From positions 7,971,001 through 8,035,000 of the forward strand of contig OY540817.1 of assembly GCA_961205875.1 (NCBI GenBank): DNA of 64,000 bases, in the 5' to 3' direction. The position numbers were made by a program, and so were the translations under genes. A model generated the notes under the pieces. That model was not told the origin of the DNA, made no database searches, and worked only from the letters and a program-made list of their open reading frames with translations. This DNA is from Sialis fuliginosa. Its lineage: Eukaryota > Arthropoda > Insecta > Megaloptera > Sialidae. Below are positions 23,261 through 34,734 of this stretch, piece after piece. The first letter of the stretch is position 1. Each line of letters begins with the position of its first letter.

Positions 23261-24845
23261 AGTTTAATAATATAAAGCAAATGAAGTGTTTTAAGTTGTA
23301 TTAAAATATAGGATCATCAATGTTAATAAATGAAGAAGAACTAACAGCTTCGAAAGGGGTTTAATATCATTAATTTACCTCTGTCCCATGATGGCTTGTG
23401 TCATTATAATACGTAAAGATAAAGTAGGCTTCTATATAATCTTCGACCCTGGAGCTATATGCATCTCGAAATGTATTTTATAAAATAATATCAAATTTCA
23501 AAGACAATATTAAATGAAACATAAATGATTTTTCAATAAAATTTAACGCAGTTCTTCAATTCCTTTTTTCTAAAAGAATAATAAAAAAATGCAAATAATT
23601 TTTTTACAAAGAAAAACAAAATCTTTAATTCTGTTTTTATAAAAAAAATTCATAACAGCTAGTGTTAAAAACAAAATTCGGTAGTAAAATATTTATGAAA
23701 GTAGATATAAAATATACACGTAAATAAAATGATGGATTCTACAGTGGCAACAAATATACTCTATATAGACTGGATTAAGGAAAGCCGCGAACAAGGTATT
23801 ATGCAAATGTGTTTCCGCAAAAAATACACATTGAAACCCTGTGCAAATTTATAATCTGTTGCTTCCATCTCAGAAATAATCCTCTTCGCTTTATGGTATC
23901 TACCTGCGAAATATCACTTCTTCAACTTTGTATTCATAAACGTATCTTAACTAGCTAGTCTTGGACTAACAATACTTGAATACTTTGAATTCAAATCTCA
24001 CAATTAGACATAATCATAGAATGGAATTTGTCGCTAAATTAAGGCTGACGCGGTGTAGCTTGAGTATCGCATTATTCTTGATCTAAAAGAAATTATTCTC
24101 CTATTTGGGTCATATTTTTTTACTGCTTAGCCGCAAGAATGCCATTTATATCAATGTTTCTCATTGTTAAAAAAATATATATAAATATATGTAATTATCA
24201 AGATAGTGTTAAGATGGATAGATGGTATATGTATTTTACCTGCTTACATTTGAAAAAGTAGTTAAAATATTTTTTGATACTTCAAGTAGGTACATTAAAA
24301 AATAATTTAAAGTACTTAGTGCAGCTCAGATTTGTTAAAATTGGTTTATATTACCTATCAATAATAGATTGATACGATTATTTAATTTATTTATTACATA
24401 TCTCATTTTTACTATTGATTATTATAGCTATTATCTATTTTTTATTAGGTATTATTGATACAAAATTAATTATTTTATAACAAAATTTTCAAAATACATT
24501 TAATATACAGTGGCGAAAACCCCTAATGTTTAAGAAGCACTATACTATAACAATGGTAGGAAAACTAAACTTCCAAATTCCGTATTAAAATTGTTCGAAT
24601 AGTTTAAAGGAGGTTTACAAAAAAAGTTCCGCGTTGGGCCCACAGACCATAAATTTGTTACCGTACACTAAAAGTTGTAATTAAAGGTGTGTATTGGTTC
24701 AGTGACGCTAACTATAGAGAGATTACTTTAACTAATTTGTAAAGCGGAATAACATCTATTCTCACACATGTTTTAAATCTTTTTTTGTTTCATTTCATAT
24801 ATGTAGTTTAATCAAATTACTGAAATATGTATTTAGATTTAATGG
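23261..24845. other. AT-rich intergenic DNA
   Basis: No gene or element recognised across about 1.6 kb. The patch 'ttccgcgttgggcccacaga' near 24628 stands out in composition but cannot be assigned. Confidence 0.5.
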
Positions 24846-24849
24846 AACT

Positions 24850-25308
24850 TGAGCATTTTTCTATTAACGAACCGAACGAGCTCAACACGCCGAGCAATTG
24901 TCATTCATTGTGTTTGTCATGTTCCCACAATTAAAATATTATATAAATTAACAAGAAATAAAAAAATAAGAAAGTTTGGCAGCGGAAATTGTTTTCATAA
25001 GGTTAATTTTTATTTATGTATGATAAAAAAATTTTTGATAGAGATTTTCCATAGTAAAGGGAATTCCTCAAATAAAAAATGAAAAAAGAAGTTCAACAAT
25101 TCCTCCTATCCAACTCCATTGCAAATTACTTTAATTATCACCACAAATGCTACAAACATTATGAATATTGAAATTTGAATAGGGTGAGCAAATTATTTCT
25201 ATGATATTTTACAAAAGTCTTGAAAAATGTGCTCGTTCTGTTCAGAGATACGTACTGACTAGACAAATTATGTTCGGCGCGTTCGGTTCATTAAGAGTAA
25301 AACGCTCA
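24850..25308. mobile_element. ~460-bp inverted-repeat MITE
   Basis: Left 'tgagcatttttctattaacg' then 'aaccgaacgag'. The right end in reverse is 'tgagcgttttactcttaatg' then 'aaccgaacgcg'. The match continues into 'gccgagcaattgtc' against 'gccgaacataatttgtc'. No target duplication is obvious. The 77-codon frame inside is not meaningful. Confidence 0.7.
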
Positions 25309-26030
25309 AATCAAGAATTTAATACATTTTGAGAATTTTTGTTTATTTCAACTTTACACAAAAAAACTACTGCGCTGATTTAGAAGAGACGTTGACTATT
25401 CGAAAGCTTAATACCCTATAATTAATTTAGATTATTATTTCATATGGTAATTGGGTAGGTCTGTATGTATTTGACAAAGAAGTGAAAATTTGGTTAAATA
25501 TTTTGAAGTGAATTATTATATTTCATAAAGACATAAGAAAAATTTTCAGACAATAATGTATCTAGGTATACTCGCACCTATATTGTACATACTTCATATA
25601 CGCGCACAAACGTTCCTTGCTGATATATTCGAAGTAAAAATTAAAACATCTCTGCGAAAGGAAAAAAATGCGTAATATATTCCTCACACATATTCTCTTG
25701 TAAAAGAAAAATATGATTCTTACATCGCACGTTAGAGAGACTACGGCGCGAATGTGTTAATAAAGACATGATGGAAAACTGCTCGGGGCGTGCAAGGAAA
25801 AAAAACACACGCGTTGGTTTGGGAGTTTAAGGGGAGCAGAAACAGACTGAGTATCTCACATTTTCAACCACCTATCCCTTCTCTCGAAACACTCCCTCCC
25901 CAGGAAGTGTGAAAAATTGTAAAATAATACAACGCGAAATACATACACACATACATATACATAAATGTATACAGGCTGATCAAGAATAAATGTCTGAGTT
26001 GTTAGTGAAAGCTTTTTACAAAAAAATAGT
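25309..26030. other. intergenic DNA with a less AT-rich patch
   Basis: From about 25730 to 25915 the sequence is richer in G and C ('gactacggcgcgaatgtg', 'gctcggggcgtgcaagg'), with no open frame of interest. A possible UTR or regulatory remnant, but unproven. Confidence 0.3.
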
Positions 26031-26092
26031 TGTTACCCGCGACCTTGTCCGCGTTGAATACAGGATAGGTAATACAGATTTCTGTTAATATA

Positions 26093-26688
26093 CAGTCCCT
26101 GGCCAAATTATTAGACGCACTATAAGATTTTATGTAAAATGTTAATTATCAGGTGATACTATACAGCTTTATTGTTTTTACTAGATACATACATGTATAT
26201 TTTTTTATTATCCACTTAATTATCTATTTTTAACACAAATAAAACATCATTATTATAGAAAAAATATGTATTTTTAACTCTTGAAAAAAATGAAATTAAT
26301 GTAATTAAATGTTAATATTTTGTTGTGCCACCTTTAGCCACTATGAGATCTTCAATTTTGCGCGGTATGCTATCAATGCAAAACTGGATGTTGATTTCAC
26401 ACATGAATGATCTTTTCTAAGAGTTACGTTTTGTTTGTGTTTACATCTTTAGCCACTTCTCTTTTCATCAGCTCCCACACGTTTTTAATCGGATTCATAT
26501 CGGGGCTATTACCCGGCCAATCCAACAGAGGGATATTTTGCTCTTCCAAAAAAGCTTTAACAGACCGTGCTGTGTGACAGGGAGCTCCATCTTGCATAAA
26601 AATGAATGGTTCCCCATTTGGAAACCATTCTCTGAGTTGCGGAATCAACCGATTTTGTAAGTGCGTCTAATAATATGGCCAGGGACTG
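26093..26688 (-). mobile_element. internally deleted Tc1 element
   Basis: Termini 'cagtccctggccaaattatt' and the inverted 'cagtccctggccatattatt' continue into 'agacgcac'. They are flanked by TA (26091-26092 and 26689-26690), the standard Tc1/mariner target duplication. At 596 bp it keeps only the transposase 3' part; a full Tc1 element is about 1.6 kb. The deletion starts about 40 bp inside the 5' terminus, so the element is non-autonomous. Confidence 0.95.
26312..26648 (-). pseudogene. Tc1-family transposase, C-terminal fragment
   Basis: The first frame (26648 down to 26424) contains FMQDGAPCHTARSVKAF and LLDWPGNSPDMNPI, the hallmark second D and final block of the Tc1 DD34E catalytic domain. 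Counting 34 residues after the D of QDG reaches PIK where PIE is expected, so the catalytic glutamate codon is changed to lysine. After KDVNTNKT the frame is lost, but the usual C-terminus is readable in another frame (IEDLIVAKGGTTKY, then stop at 26312). The N-terminal DNA-binding domains and the first catalytic D are deleted. It is inactive three times over: truncation, E to K, frameshift. Confidence 0.95.
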
Positions 26689-26915
26689 TAGTCGATAAAA
26701 CAGGTTTTTAGTTTCGCATTTCCACGCTATGTGTCACTAAACTAACGTAACCTATCGCGCGTACAAAAGTACACACACACATTTTTTTAATCTACTTAAT
26801 TTTCGGGATACAAAGAAGTCTATATCCTTATCTATCTGTCAAATTTCATTAAGATTGGTTCAGAGGTTAAGCCATGAAAGGATAAAAAACAGACAGACAG
26901 GCGTATTGTTCTGTA

Positions 26916-27530
26916 CTCATTAAACACTGAGCCACATCATCAGTATGAGATATAAAAGCCGCAAAGTATTGGAAAGAGCGTCTTTAGCAGCTATCGGAAA
27001 ATATACCATTACCAGTAGCTGAAAGGGTCAGGAGGTACAGAGTACGCCAAAATGTAATAGTCAGCGGCTTGGTCAACGAAGGCGCAAGCATATCATTAGT
27101 CTGAGATTTATTTAATCCCACTGCCACAAATAATGCGAACTTGGATTTGGAACGTATTCACGTCAATCCCTCGACTGTGTATCACGACACAGTATATCCA
27201 TTTTTTTCATTGACTTTTTTATCTTCACACATCGAAAGACAGGTATAGCAACTTTTTGTTATAAAATAAACTTTTTGCTCAAACTTTGTTTACGAATACT
27301 GGCCAATACATAAATTAACCTTCCGTCTAGACACTTTGCAATATACATATTACATATGTACCTACATATACATATTAATGCATGCAATAAAATAGCAAAT
27401 ATGTGAAGATATACATATACTGCTTCTTACAATATTTTTTATTTATTCATAACTATCTCAATTTTAAAATACATATTTCAGTTATATATTTCTAAAATAT
27501 TGATATTGGGTTATTATACATATATTATAA
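26916..27530. other. intergenic DNA
   Basis: No gene recognised. The stretch is less AT-rich up to about 27190 and becomes AT-rich with tacata-type simple sequence after 27340. Confidence 0.4.
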
Positions 27531-27533
27531 AAC

Positions 27534-27870
27534 ACAACGTCTCTCTGTCTGTCGGTAAGTGCGCTTATAACTCGAGAACCACTTATACGATTTAACTCAT
27601 AGATATATCTTTGCCTAGGTTTTAGTAAGTATATACATATGTATTTTGTTACGTTTGGTATAATAAGGAATAAGCAGTGACGATAATAGTAAATCAAATG
27701 TTGCCGCCAGCGTGCTCTTTTGCAATACACTATAGTAAAATATTGAACTATATAATGCAGTAAAGAACTATGTATGTGGAATAAAATGATTTAATATAAA
27801 CTCCGCAATATACTACATATATATCTAAATTTTATACTTAAGCGAGTGAAGCCGCGAGCACAGCTAGTAA
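27534..27870 (-). repeat. SINE-like repeat family S1, copy 1 (reverse)
   Basis: Read on the minus strand it starts with 'actagctgtgctcgcggctt' then 'cactcgct', continues with 'tgatttactattatcgtcac', 'tgcttattcc' and 'taaaaccta(g)gcaaag', and ends 'agacagagagacgttg'. The same words occur in order at 42676-42975 and 52315-52610 on the plus strand. Confidence 0.85.
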
Positions 27871-29530
27871 ATTATACGATACGCAGATTATAAAATTAAA
27901 TAACGATTCGAAATCATCCTATATTTATGTGTGTGTGTATGAATGCGAGAGAGATCGGCTCGAGGGAGTTTGGTTTTTCATATCTTTCACTTATTAGGCA
28001 CGTATAATAGCCATGTCATGTTAACTCTGACAGACCGAATACGCGGTTTGATAGATGTTTGAAAAATTATACTTTTCCATATTAAATCAGCCCATTGTTC
28101 TGATGCAACATGAATTTATACGTCTTCGTTTGCTGTTGATTTGTTCTATATTTATCATTATGTTAATGCTTGTTGATTTTTGTTTGGTTCTTAAATTGTT
28201 TATATTTGTAAATATTAACCAGTCGGTTAAGAAGATTCAATCTTCTTTCTTCCTTAATTGGTTTCCTTTTGTACGTAAATCAATCATACTTTTTTAACTT
28301 AACACTGAATGTCCATTTGTACACTGATGTACAAATGTTTTTACTTTCACTTTCTATTTAATTTTTATTTACTGATTGGCTTATATATACCTACTGTTAT
28401 AATGTACCTTCACTGTTTTACGTATTTAGGAGTTTATTCTATTTTTATTTTTGGGTTGAAAATGCTTCATTGATTTCCTTTGTTTTGAAATCTTTGTTTT
28501 ACAAATCAAATTTAATTTTTCATTTAATTTTACTGTCACGCAAGTGGTTTTACAATTTTAACATAATTAACATTAAGAAATATAAATTAGCTTCTTTATC
28601 AACGGATTTACTTTAACTACATAAAATTTTTAATAAAAATTAAATTTATAAGGCATTTAAACAATTTAATTGTAGGTACTCATGTTGAAATTTTTTAACG
28701 ACCATTGGATACCTCTGGTATAATATTTTGATTCACATAAAAATTTTAACAAAATTTCGAACGAAAACAAATTTGTATCCCAAGACCCATTTATTTATTT
28801 CACAGTATAGGGTTAAAAGTTAATTTATCATACTAGTGCCCAGTATTATCAAGTTTAACTTTAACAAACTGTCATATTATTAACAGAACCAAGCATAATA
28901 CATTTAATTAAATGGATTTTTAATGTTCTACGCTATGTTTTTACAACGCATATTATGTACATTTTTCATTGAGAGCCTAAATATTGACTTAATTCACGTT
29001 TGTAATTTACAAAATTTAGGTTAAAGGAGCATTTAGCGCTAAAGGAGCTTTAAATTTGTTGATAATACCGGACATTAGTTTAAAAAAATATATTAAAATG
29101 AGTAGAACAAAAATTATAGATAAAAATATCCTTTACAATTATTACTGAAAACATTTTTTTCAGTAATAAATTAAAAAATTAAAAAAATGACAAAGGAAAA
29201 CATTAGGTTCCATTTGTAAGATCATTTTCATAATAAATTGGGTTTCTTCCCAGATGAATATTGATCTTAAATATAAAATTTAATTATTCTATGTCTTTTG
29301 AGCTAGAGCGTTTAAAGACAGACCGACCGCCTGAAAGACACAGAAAATGTCGATCCGCAATACTTTTCAATATTGTATACGTGTCTCTCTCCTTAAAAAA
29401 AGTTGAAGACTTTTGCCTTAAACATACATTTAATCCAAAGATAATGTACACATTAAAAAACTATACAGTTAAAAATTAACATGTATAATACAGGCAGTGC
29501 GAGGCCTGTAGCAAATGTTATAAAAAGGCC
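27871..29530. other. AT-rich intergenic DNA
   Basis: No supported gene. The 80-codon hydrophobic frame at 28055-28297 is typical of translated T-rich DNA and shows no family motif. Confidence 0.5.
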
Positions 29531-29533
29531 CTT

Positions 29534-29963
29534 GGCAGTGGCGTCGCTAGGAGGGGGGTGTGAAACTCGGGGAGTAAATCGATAGTTTTACCCACTTCCC
29601 CCGAAAAAAGTTAATAGAATTTTTTTTGCACATTAAGCGGGTGTCACCCCCTATAAATTTTTAATGACATAAAAATATCAGTGGGATCTATTTTTAAATA
29701 AATTAGATGATCATCACCTCTATAGACTTTCATACATCTATCTCTTTTTCTAATAAGAATGAAATAAATGAATTAAATAAGGACAAGTATATCCCAAATC
29801 ATTTTCCATCTCTTTCTTTTGACACAGCTCTGTTTTCGAATCAGATGTCCATTGGTAAACAGGCTTTATTTTTTAACAAATAAGACAGGTGTCACCCCTT
29901 CAGGATGTCACCCGGGTCGGACCGCCCCGTCTCCCTACCCACCCCCTAACTTCGCCGCTGACT
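29534..29963 (+). mobile_element. hAT-like element with cagtggcgtcgctagg end
   Basis: Left 'cagtggcgtcgctaggaggg' then 'ggtgtg'; right 'cccctaacttcgccgctgac'. The interior has 'cgggtgtcaccccc' and 'gatgtcacccgggtcggacc' then 'gccccgtc', words I associate with an abundant insect hAT family whose ends read ..ctacgccactg. No target duplication was found, so one edge may be eroded. Confidence 0.6.
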
Positions 29964-30080
29964 GACTTGATTTAGAATATACAATCCTTTAAAAAATTCA
30001 TCCGTTAATAAAAAATTAAGGGATATTTTTTTGAACGGAAAGGGATGATAAAATTTGTTGAAATTTTTATTCAAAAATTA

Positions 30081-30470
30081 GAAAGTGCAAGCTTTTGAAT
30101 GAGCTTTGGAACACGCAAATCTAATTAATTTTCGCGTAAATATAACTGAAAATTAGAATTTTTTGTTTTACTTTTTTTTAAATTATCCCTTAATCTTTTT
30201 TGAGGAGTGTATAATAAAACACCACTTGTACAAAAAAAATTTTCTTGATTTGATTTGAGTAAATTTAGAAAAATCGATTATAAAAAATCAAAGATCGGAG
30301 ATTCAACAATCGATTTTTCGATTAAATCGAATCGAGATTGGAAACCCAAAATTTAAATTGGACATCCCGTATCAACCATTGGACGGTAAGTAGTAAGTCT
30401 AATAAGATATATTTTTCCTTAAAGTCACGTGGTCCCCAGAGACTACTGCTACGTTGTTAATCCGGCACTG
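30081..30470 (+). repeat. dispersed repeat R1, copy 2
   Basis: Colinear with 7831-8240 and ending in 'ttaatccggcactg'. The differences are scattered substitutions and small indels, so the two copies are old. Confidence 0.75.
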
Positions 30471-30950
30471 TGATACTATACAGTGTATAAAAAGAAGTAG
30501 TATCTAAACGGTGTATGTCACTAACACCCCCTTGGCCTTATCGCGAATATGTTGATAACCGCACGTACAAACGTATTTATGGGACGCAGTTTTGGGCCAC
30601 GGTTTAAACAGGTAGGATCAAGTGAGATGAACAACACGCGTGCACACATACTAATGTCGCGCTATCTTATTCTACCATGCCGCTTTTACACGGGGATCAG
30701 GAATTACTTATGGAGATATATATCGTATGAGAATAATGTAAGTTTTTGTCGCATTTGAACATGTAGATAATGCTGTTATTATCGTATATTATTTTTACTT
30801 CTGTATTATGTTTTTTTTAGATATTTAGGAATGACTGTAATGAGGGAAAATAACTAGTGGTAAATGAAAAATGCTATATCAGATGTATATATGTATTATA
30901 TAAACATAAAATAATTGTTATTATTGATGTTTCTAAGACTGGTATATATG

Positions 30951-31185
30951 TTAAATCAACTTTCCGGTATGTAGGTACTGTGTTTATTTATTTCTATTTA
31001 TGGACAACGTTACGGACCGTTATTACGGGCCATCATCAGGTACCAAAAAATATAATGTAAATACAAAAAATAATAATTATTATTTATTATTTATTATGTA
31101 TTTACATTATATTTTTTGGTACCTGATGAACGTTGTCCAGAAATAGAAATAAATAAACACAGTACATACCGGAAAGTTGATTTAA
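30951..31185. repeat. 235-bp palindromic element
   Basis: 'ttaaatcaactttccggtat' at the left is mirrored by 'accggaaagttgatttaa' at the right. Inner matches include 'ctgtgtttatttatttctat', 'ggacaacgtt' and 'catcaggtaccaaaaaat'. About 24 bp ('tacggaccgttattacggg' and a few more) are present only in the left arm. The AT-rich loop lies near 31075-31095. Foldback MITE or an inverted duplication. Confidence 0.85.
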
Positions 31186-31254
31186 TAGAAAATAATTGGT
31201 AAATTTTATTATTATTTCATTGATTGTCAATTTTATACCTATTATTATTAGCAG

Positions 31255-31660
31255 ACCTGTCCCGACTTCGCACGGGACTCACGGGAGTTAATATTTCAGC
31301 CCCTGGCATGTATGGAAGGTTGTAATTGTTGTTTTAGCTGACCCGGTAAACGATGTTCTGCCCAAAATTAATTTGTTTAAAAATCGGACCATAAATACAC
31401 ATTTTTGTAAAAATCTCTTTCGACTCCAGCGCCATCTACCGGATCCATTTTTTGTAAAAGTATTTCTTTCTACATAACTAACACACCTATATTCTGAATA
31501 TAAGCCAAATTGGAGCATAAGTACACATTCTCGACCCCTGCGCCAACTTCTGGATCCAAAAAAGATAAAATAATTATCGGAGCACCACGCGAACATATGA
31601 TATGAATATGGTTTCGATATATCCAGTGGTTTAGGCCTGATGAGATCACATACATACGCA
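31255..31660 (+). repeat. SINE-like repeat with cctgtcccgacttcgcacgg head
   Basis: The head 'gacctgtcccgacttcgcac' is followed by an interior with two parallel modules ('tctttcgactccagcgccat' then 'ctaccggatcc', and 'ttctcgacccctgcgccaac' then 'ttctggatcc'). The tail is 'ccagtggtttaggcctgatg'. This is the usual outline of an insect SINE or RTE-derived repeat, here with an internal duplication of about 120 bp. Confidence 0.65.
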
Positions 31661-32471
31661 CTTATATTTTAAATATACATATATTAAGATAATTAATTAT
31701 AAGTGACGACATTTATAAAAATATAAATACCTATACTATTTCTAAAGCTCTTAAATCTTCAGTAGTTTTCGAGTCAGTTGTTTGATTGTAAAACGACGTA
31801 TCTAGAACTAAAAAAAAAAAAAACTAAAAAAACAATACTTCCACTTATAAAAAAATATATTTAGGCATTGATATTAAAATAAGATAATATTTTCTAAAGA
31901 AAATTAATAATAATTGCAATTAACTATAATAAAAACCTATAAACAGAATATGAAAATAACATAATAATGCACTAGTTTACATTCCAACCTTATCTGTGGT
32001 AATAATAATAAAAAGAAAATAAAAAAAACTATCAAAATACACATAAATATGTAAATAAAATCACACTTGGTGAAAAAGCAAATCCGTTAAAAATATACAC
32101 GCAAATCTAAAAATATTCCCCGCAAGAAATCGGATTTGTCGAGTGGTGTTTACAAAGGGCAGCAGTACATTTCTGTTAACAAGTCAATATAGACCTGGTT
32201 TTGATAAGACGGACACCTCTGAACTCGTCCTCGCACTTCTGACAGCTCTCGTGTCGACACTTCAAACGAAAAGGGACGTCGGAATATGTTCGCCACGCGG
32301 CCAGTCGAATTTTTTATACCGGAAATAGATTTCCCGATATTCTCACTTGTGGGAATCTTTAGCTCGAGTTATAGTTTCCTGTTGGTTTTTAAGTAAATTG
32401 TATTTTGTTGAAAAATTTTTGATTTTTTTTCGTGTATTGTAGATTGTAGTTAGTACATATTTAGAATTAAT
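31661..32471. other. AT-rich DNA ending in a GC-richer patch
   Basis: 31661-32120 is AT-rich with nothing recognised. 32125-32340 is more balanced and has a 61-codon frame (32143-32328) with no known motif. Confidence 0.35.
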
Positions 32472-32479
32472 ATATGTAC

Positions 32480-34422
32480 TAGGGATGTTACGGAGCTCCG
32501 TATCCGAAACCGAAACTATCGGATATCCGAAAAGATTTGACCTCCGAAACCGAAACCGTATCCGAAATAATTAAATTCTGAACTCCGAAACCGAAACCGT
32601 AACCGAAATAATTAAATTCTGAACTCCGAAACCGAAACCGTAACCGAAATAATTAGATTCTGAACTCCGAAACCGAAACCGTATCCGAAATGATTATTTC
32701 GGATAGTTTCCTACTTGTTGCCCCAAGCCTCGAGACACAAACAAAACATACGAGCAGATTATAAATTTGTATTTACCGCCTGAAATTTAATTGGCGTATC
32801 ATGTACTTTTATTTAGTCTCTATTTTTAAATTCGCTAGCATAGATTATAACAGATGATTTTTTAAATAAATTTGCAATAATCACTTTTTTTTAAATCTAC
32901 TCAAAAATTTTTATAAATTGTAAATGAAACATCAATTTTTAGGTTTCCGTAGAAAACTAGTTTCGCTATTTCCGTCCGTCCGTCCGTCCACAAAATTTTT
33001 AAGCCTATTAAGATGAAATTTGGTATACGGACGAAGACTGATAACCCAAAAATAGAAATGATAATATTTAAAAAAAAATTTTTTTTTGGACCCCCTTTCC
33101 ATAGACTGCCAGTATTTAAAAAAAAAAATTCACTTAATCCATTAAGTGATAGGTCTCTAAAATGCAATAAAAAATGTAATATGACATTTTGATTTTAACC
33201 CTTCAGTCACGATATATTTGCATTCAAAGTCGGGATAAAAGCGTCCCCCCCCCCCCTAATTTCTAAACTACCAATTTAAAAAATCTGAAAAAATTCAAGA
33301 ATGTAGCTTTTAATTAGCACTGAAAATTATAACGAACACTCAAAATTATAGAAAAGTGAACTCACATTTTTTTTTCACTTAACCCATTGAATGGGCGGTC
33401 ATTGGATAGGTCTCCTAAAATGCAACAAAAAATGTTATATCATCTTTTGATTTTAATCCTTCAGTCACGACATATTTGCATTTAAATGTCGTTATCAGAG
33501 CGTCCCCCCCACCCTAATTTCTAAACTATCTATTCAAAAAATCTGAAAAAAATTCAGAATGTAGCTTTGAATTAGTACTTTCACTGAAAATTATAACGAA
33601 TACTGTCAAAATTATTTTGGACCCCCTCCCATAGACTAAAAATTGTACTCAAATTTTATTTCACTTACCCCATTGAGTGGGGTATCTTTAGATAGGTCTC
33701 CTAAAATGCAACAAAAAATGTTATATGACCTTTTGATTTTAACCCTTCAGTCACGATATATTTGCATTTAAATGTCGTTATCAGAGCGTCCGTTGAAATA
33801 ACTCTTGTTTATAAATCGTAATGACTACGGAAACCTATCATGTGCGTGCCCAACACGCACTTGGCCGTTTTTTTAAATCAAGTTTTTCATCATATTTCAA
33901 TTTTATTAGAATTCGTGAAAATTATTTATATTATTTAAATCTGGAAATTAGACTGATAGCTAGAAATGTAAATTTTTATAGATTATAAGTAAAAGGAATA
34001 TACAGAAAGTCTAAATCAGTTATAACGACATCTAGGGGATCAGTCATATTAAGTCGTAAAAACCGGGAAGTAGGCAATTACCATATATGGGATTCAGTCG
34101 GAACTTTTAAACGATATCGTTATAACCGATTTCGAAATTTTCGACTGTATCTAATTTCAACGAAAACTATACTACGGGCTGAAAAATAAAATAAAAAATT
34201 TAAAAAATATCCGTATCCGTATCCATATCCGAAAGTAAAGGGGGCAAAATATCCCTATCCGTATCCGAAACCGAAACTAAGGAAAAAAAATTATCCATAT
34301 CCGTATCCGAAACCGAAACCATGAAAGAAAAAAATCCATATCCGTATTCGAAACCGAAACCAAGAAAAAAAAATATCCTTATCCGTATCCGTAACCGATA
34401 TGTCATATCCCTAACAACCCTA
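32480..34422. mobile_element. 1.94-kb hAT-like element with repeated ccgaaacc motif
   Basis: Terminal 'tagggatgtta' and inverted 'tagggttgtta' are flanked by perfect 8-bp duplications 'atatgtac' (32472-32479 and 34423-34430), the hAT signature. Just inside the left end, 'cgaaaccgaaaccgtaaccg' plus 'aaataattaaattctgaact' repeats with a period near 46 bp. Inside the right end, 'tatccgtatccgaaaccgaa' repeats with 'aagaaaaaaa' spacers. Between them is a threefold ~300-bp repeat. It encodes nothing (the 68-residue arginine/isoleucine-rich frame is the repeat translated), so it is non-autonomous. Confidence 0.9.
32938..33840 (+). repeat. threefold ~300-bp internal repeat of the hAT-like element
   Basis: 'cccttcagtcacgatatatt' then 'tgcatt', or a close variant, occurs near 33199, 33460 and 33744, each after 'aaaatgcaa(c/t)aaaaaatgt'. 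The gaps hold 'gcgtccccccccacccct'-type C tracts and 'ctgaaaattataacgaa'. The block opens with 'tttccgtccgtccgtccgtc', typical of an insect dispersed repeat captured by the element, and closes with 'tacggaaacctatcatg'. Confidence 0.8.
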
Positions 34423-34534
34423 ATATGTACTTATTACAATTTTTACGTTTGTTTTATACATACATGAAATGTACTGTATAATAAAATATAGTAATCAGAA
34501 AAAAAATATCTTGTGATTTTTAGCAAAATTACAC

Positions 34535-34732
34535 GTTTAGGGGGTCCCTGAATCACGTACGATTATTATCTCAATGACGTGTGTGTATCTGTCTGTCTGT
34601 CTGTAAAAGCTCTATAGATAAAATGGTGAAACTTACAATACTGCGTAGATGTGCACTTCTATTTTTGTAGAGCACTACTAAACTGGAAACGGATGTTTAC
34701 TTTTGCCAATTTCTAATTATTTTTGAAACGGT
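34535..34732 (+). repeat. dispersed repeat R2, copy 2
   Basis: Relative of 11963-12200. It starts 'tttagggggtccctgaatca', includes 'ctgtctgtctgtctgtaaaa', and ends 'attatttttgaaacgg'. Confidence 0.6.
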
Positions 34733-34734
34733 GC

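Larger units (their letters stand above)
26033..26915 (+). repeat. SINE-like repeat interrupted by a Tc1 element
   Basis: The head 'acccgcgaccttgtccgcgt' lies left of the Tc1 insertion. The tail 'caaatttcattaagattggt' then 'tcagaggttaagccatgaaag' and 'cagacagacagg' lies right of it. These are head and tail words of common insect SINEs. The original repeat was about 290 bp once the insertion (26093-26688 plus one TA) is removed. Confidence 0.65.

Noticed and set aside
28055..28297. Hydrophobic ORF, possible receptor exon
   Set aside because: T-rich DNA translates into F, I and L runs; there are no splice sites, motif or neighbouring exons to support it.
34200..34406. Arginine/isoleucine/aspartate-rich 68-residue ORF
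   Set aside because: Translation of the ccgtatcc/ccgaaacc tandem motif in the hAT-like element.
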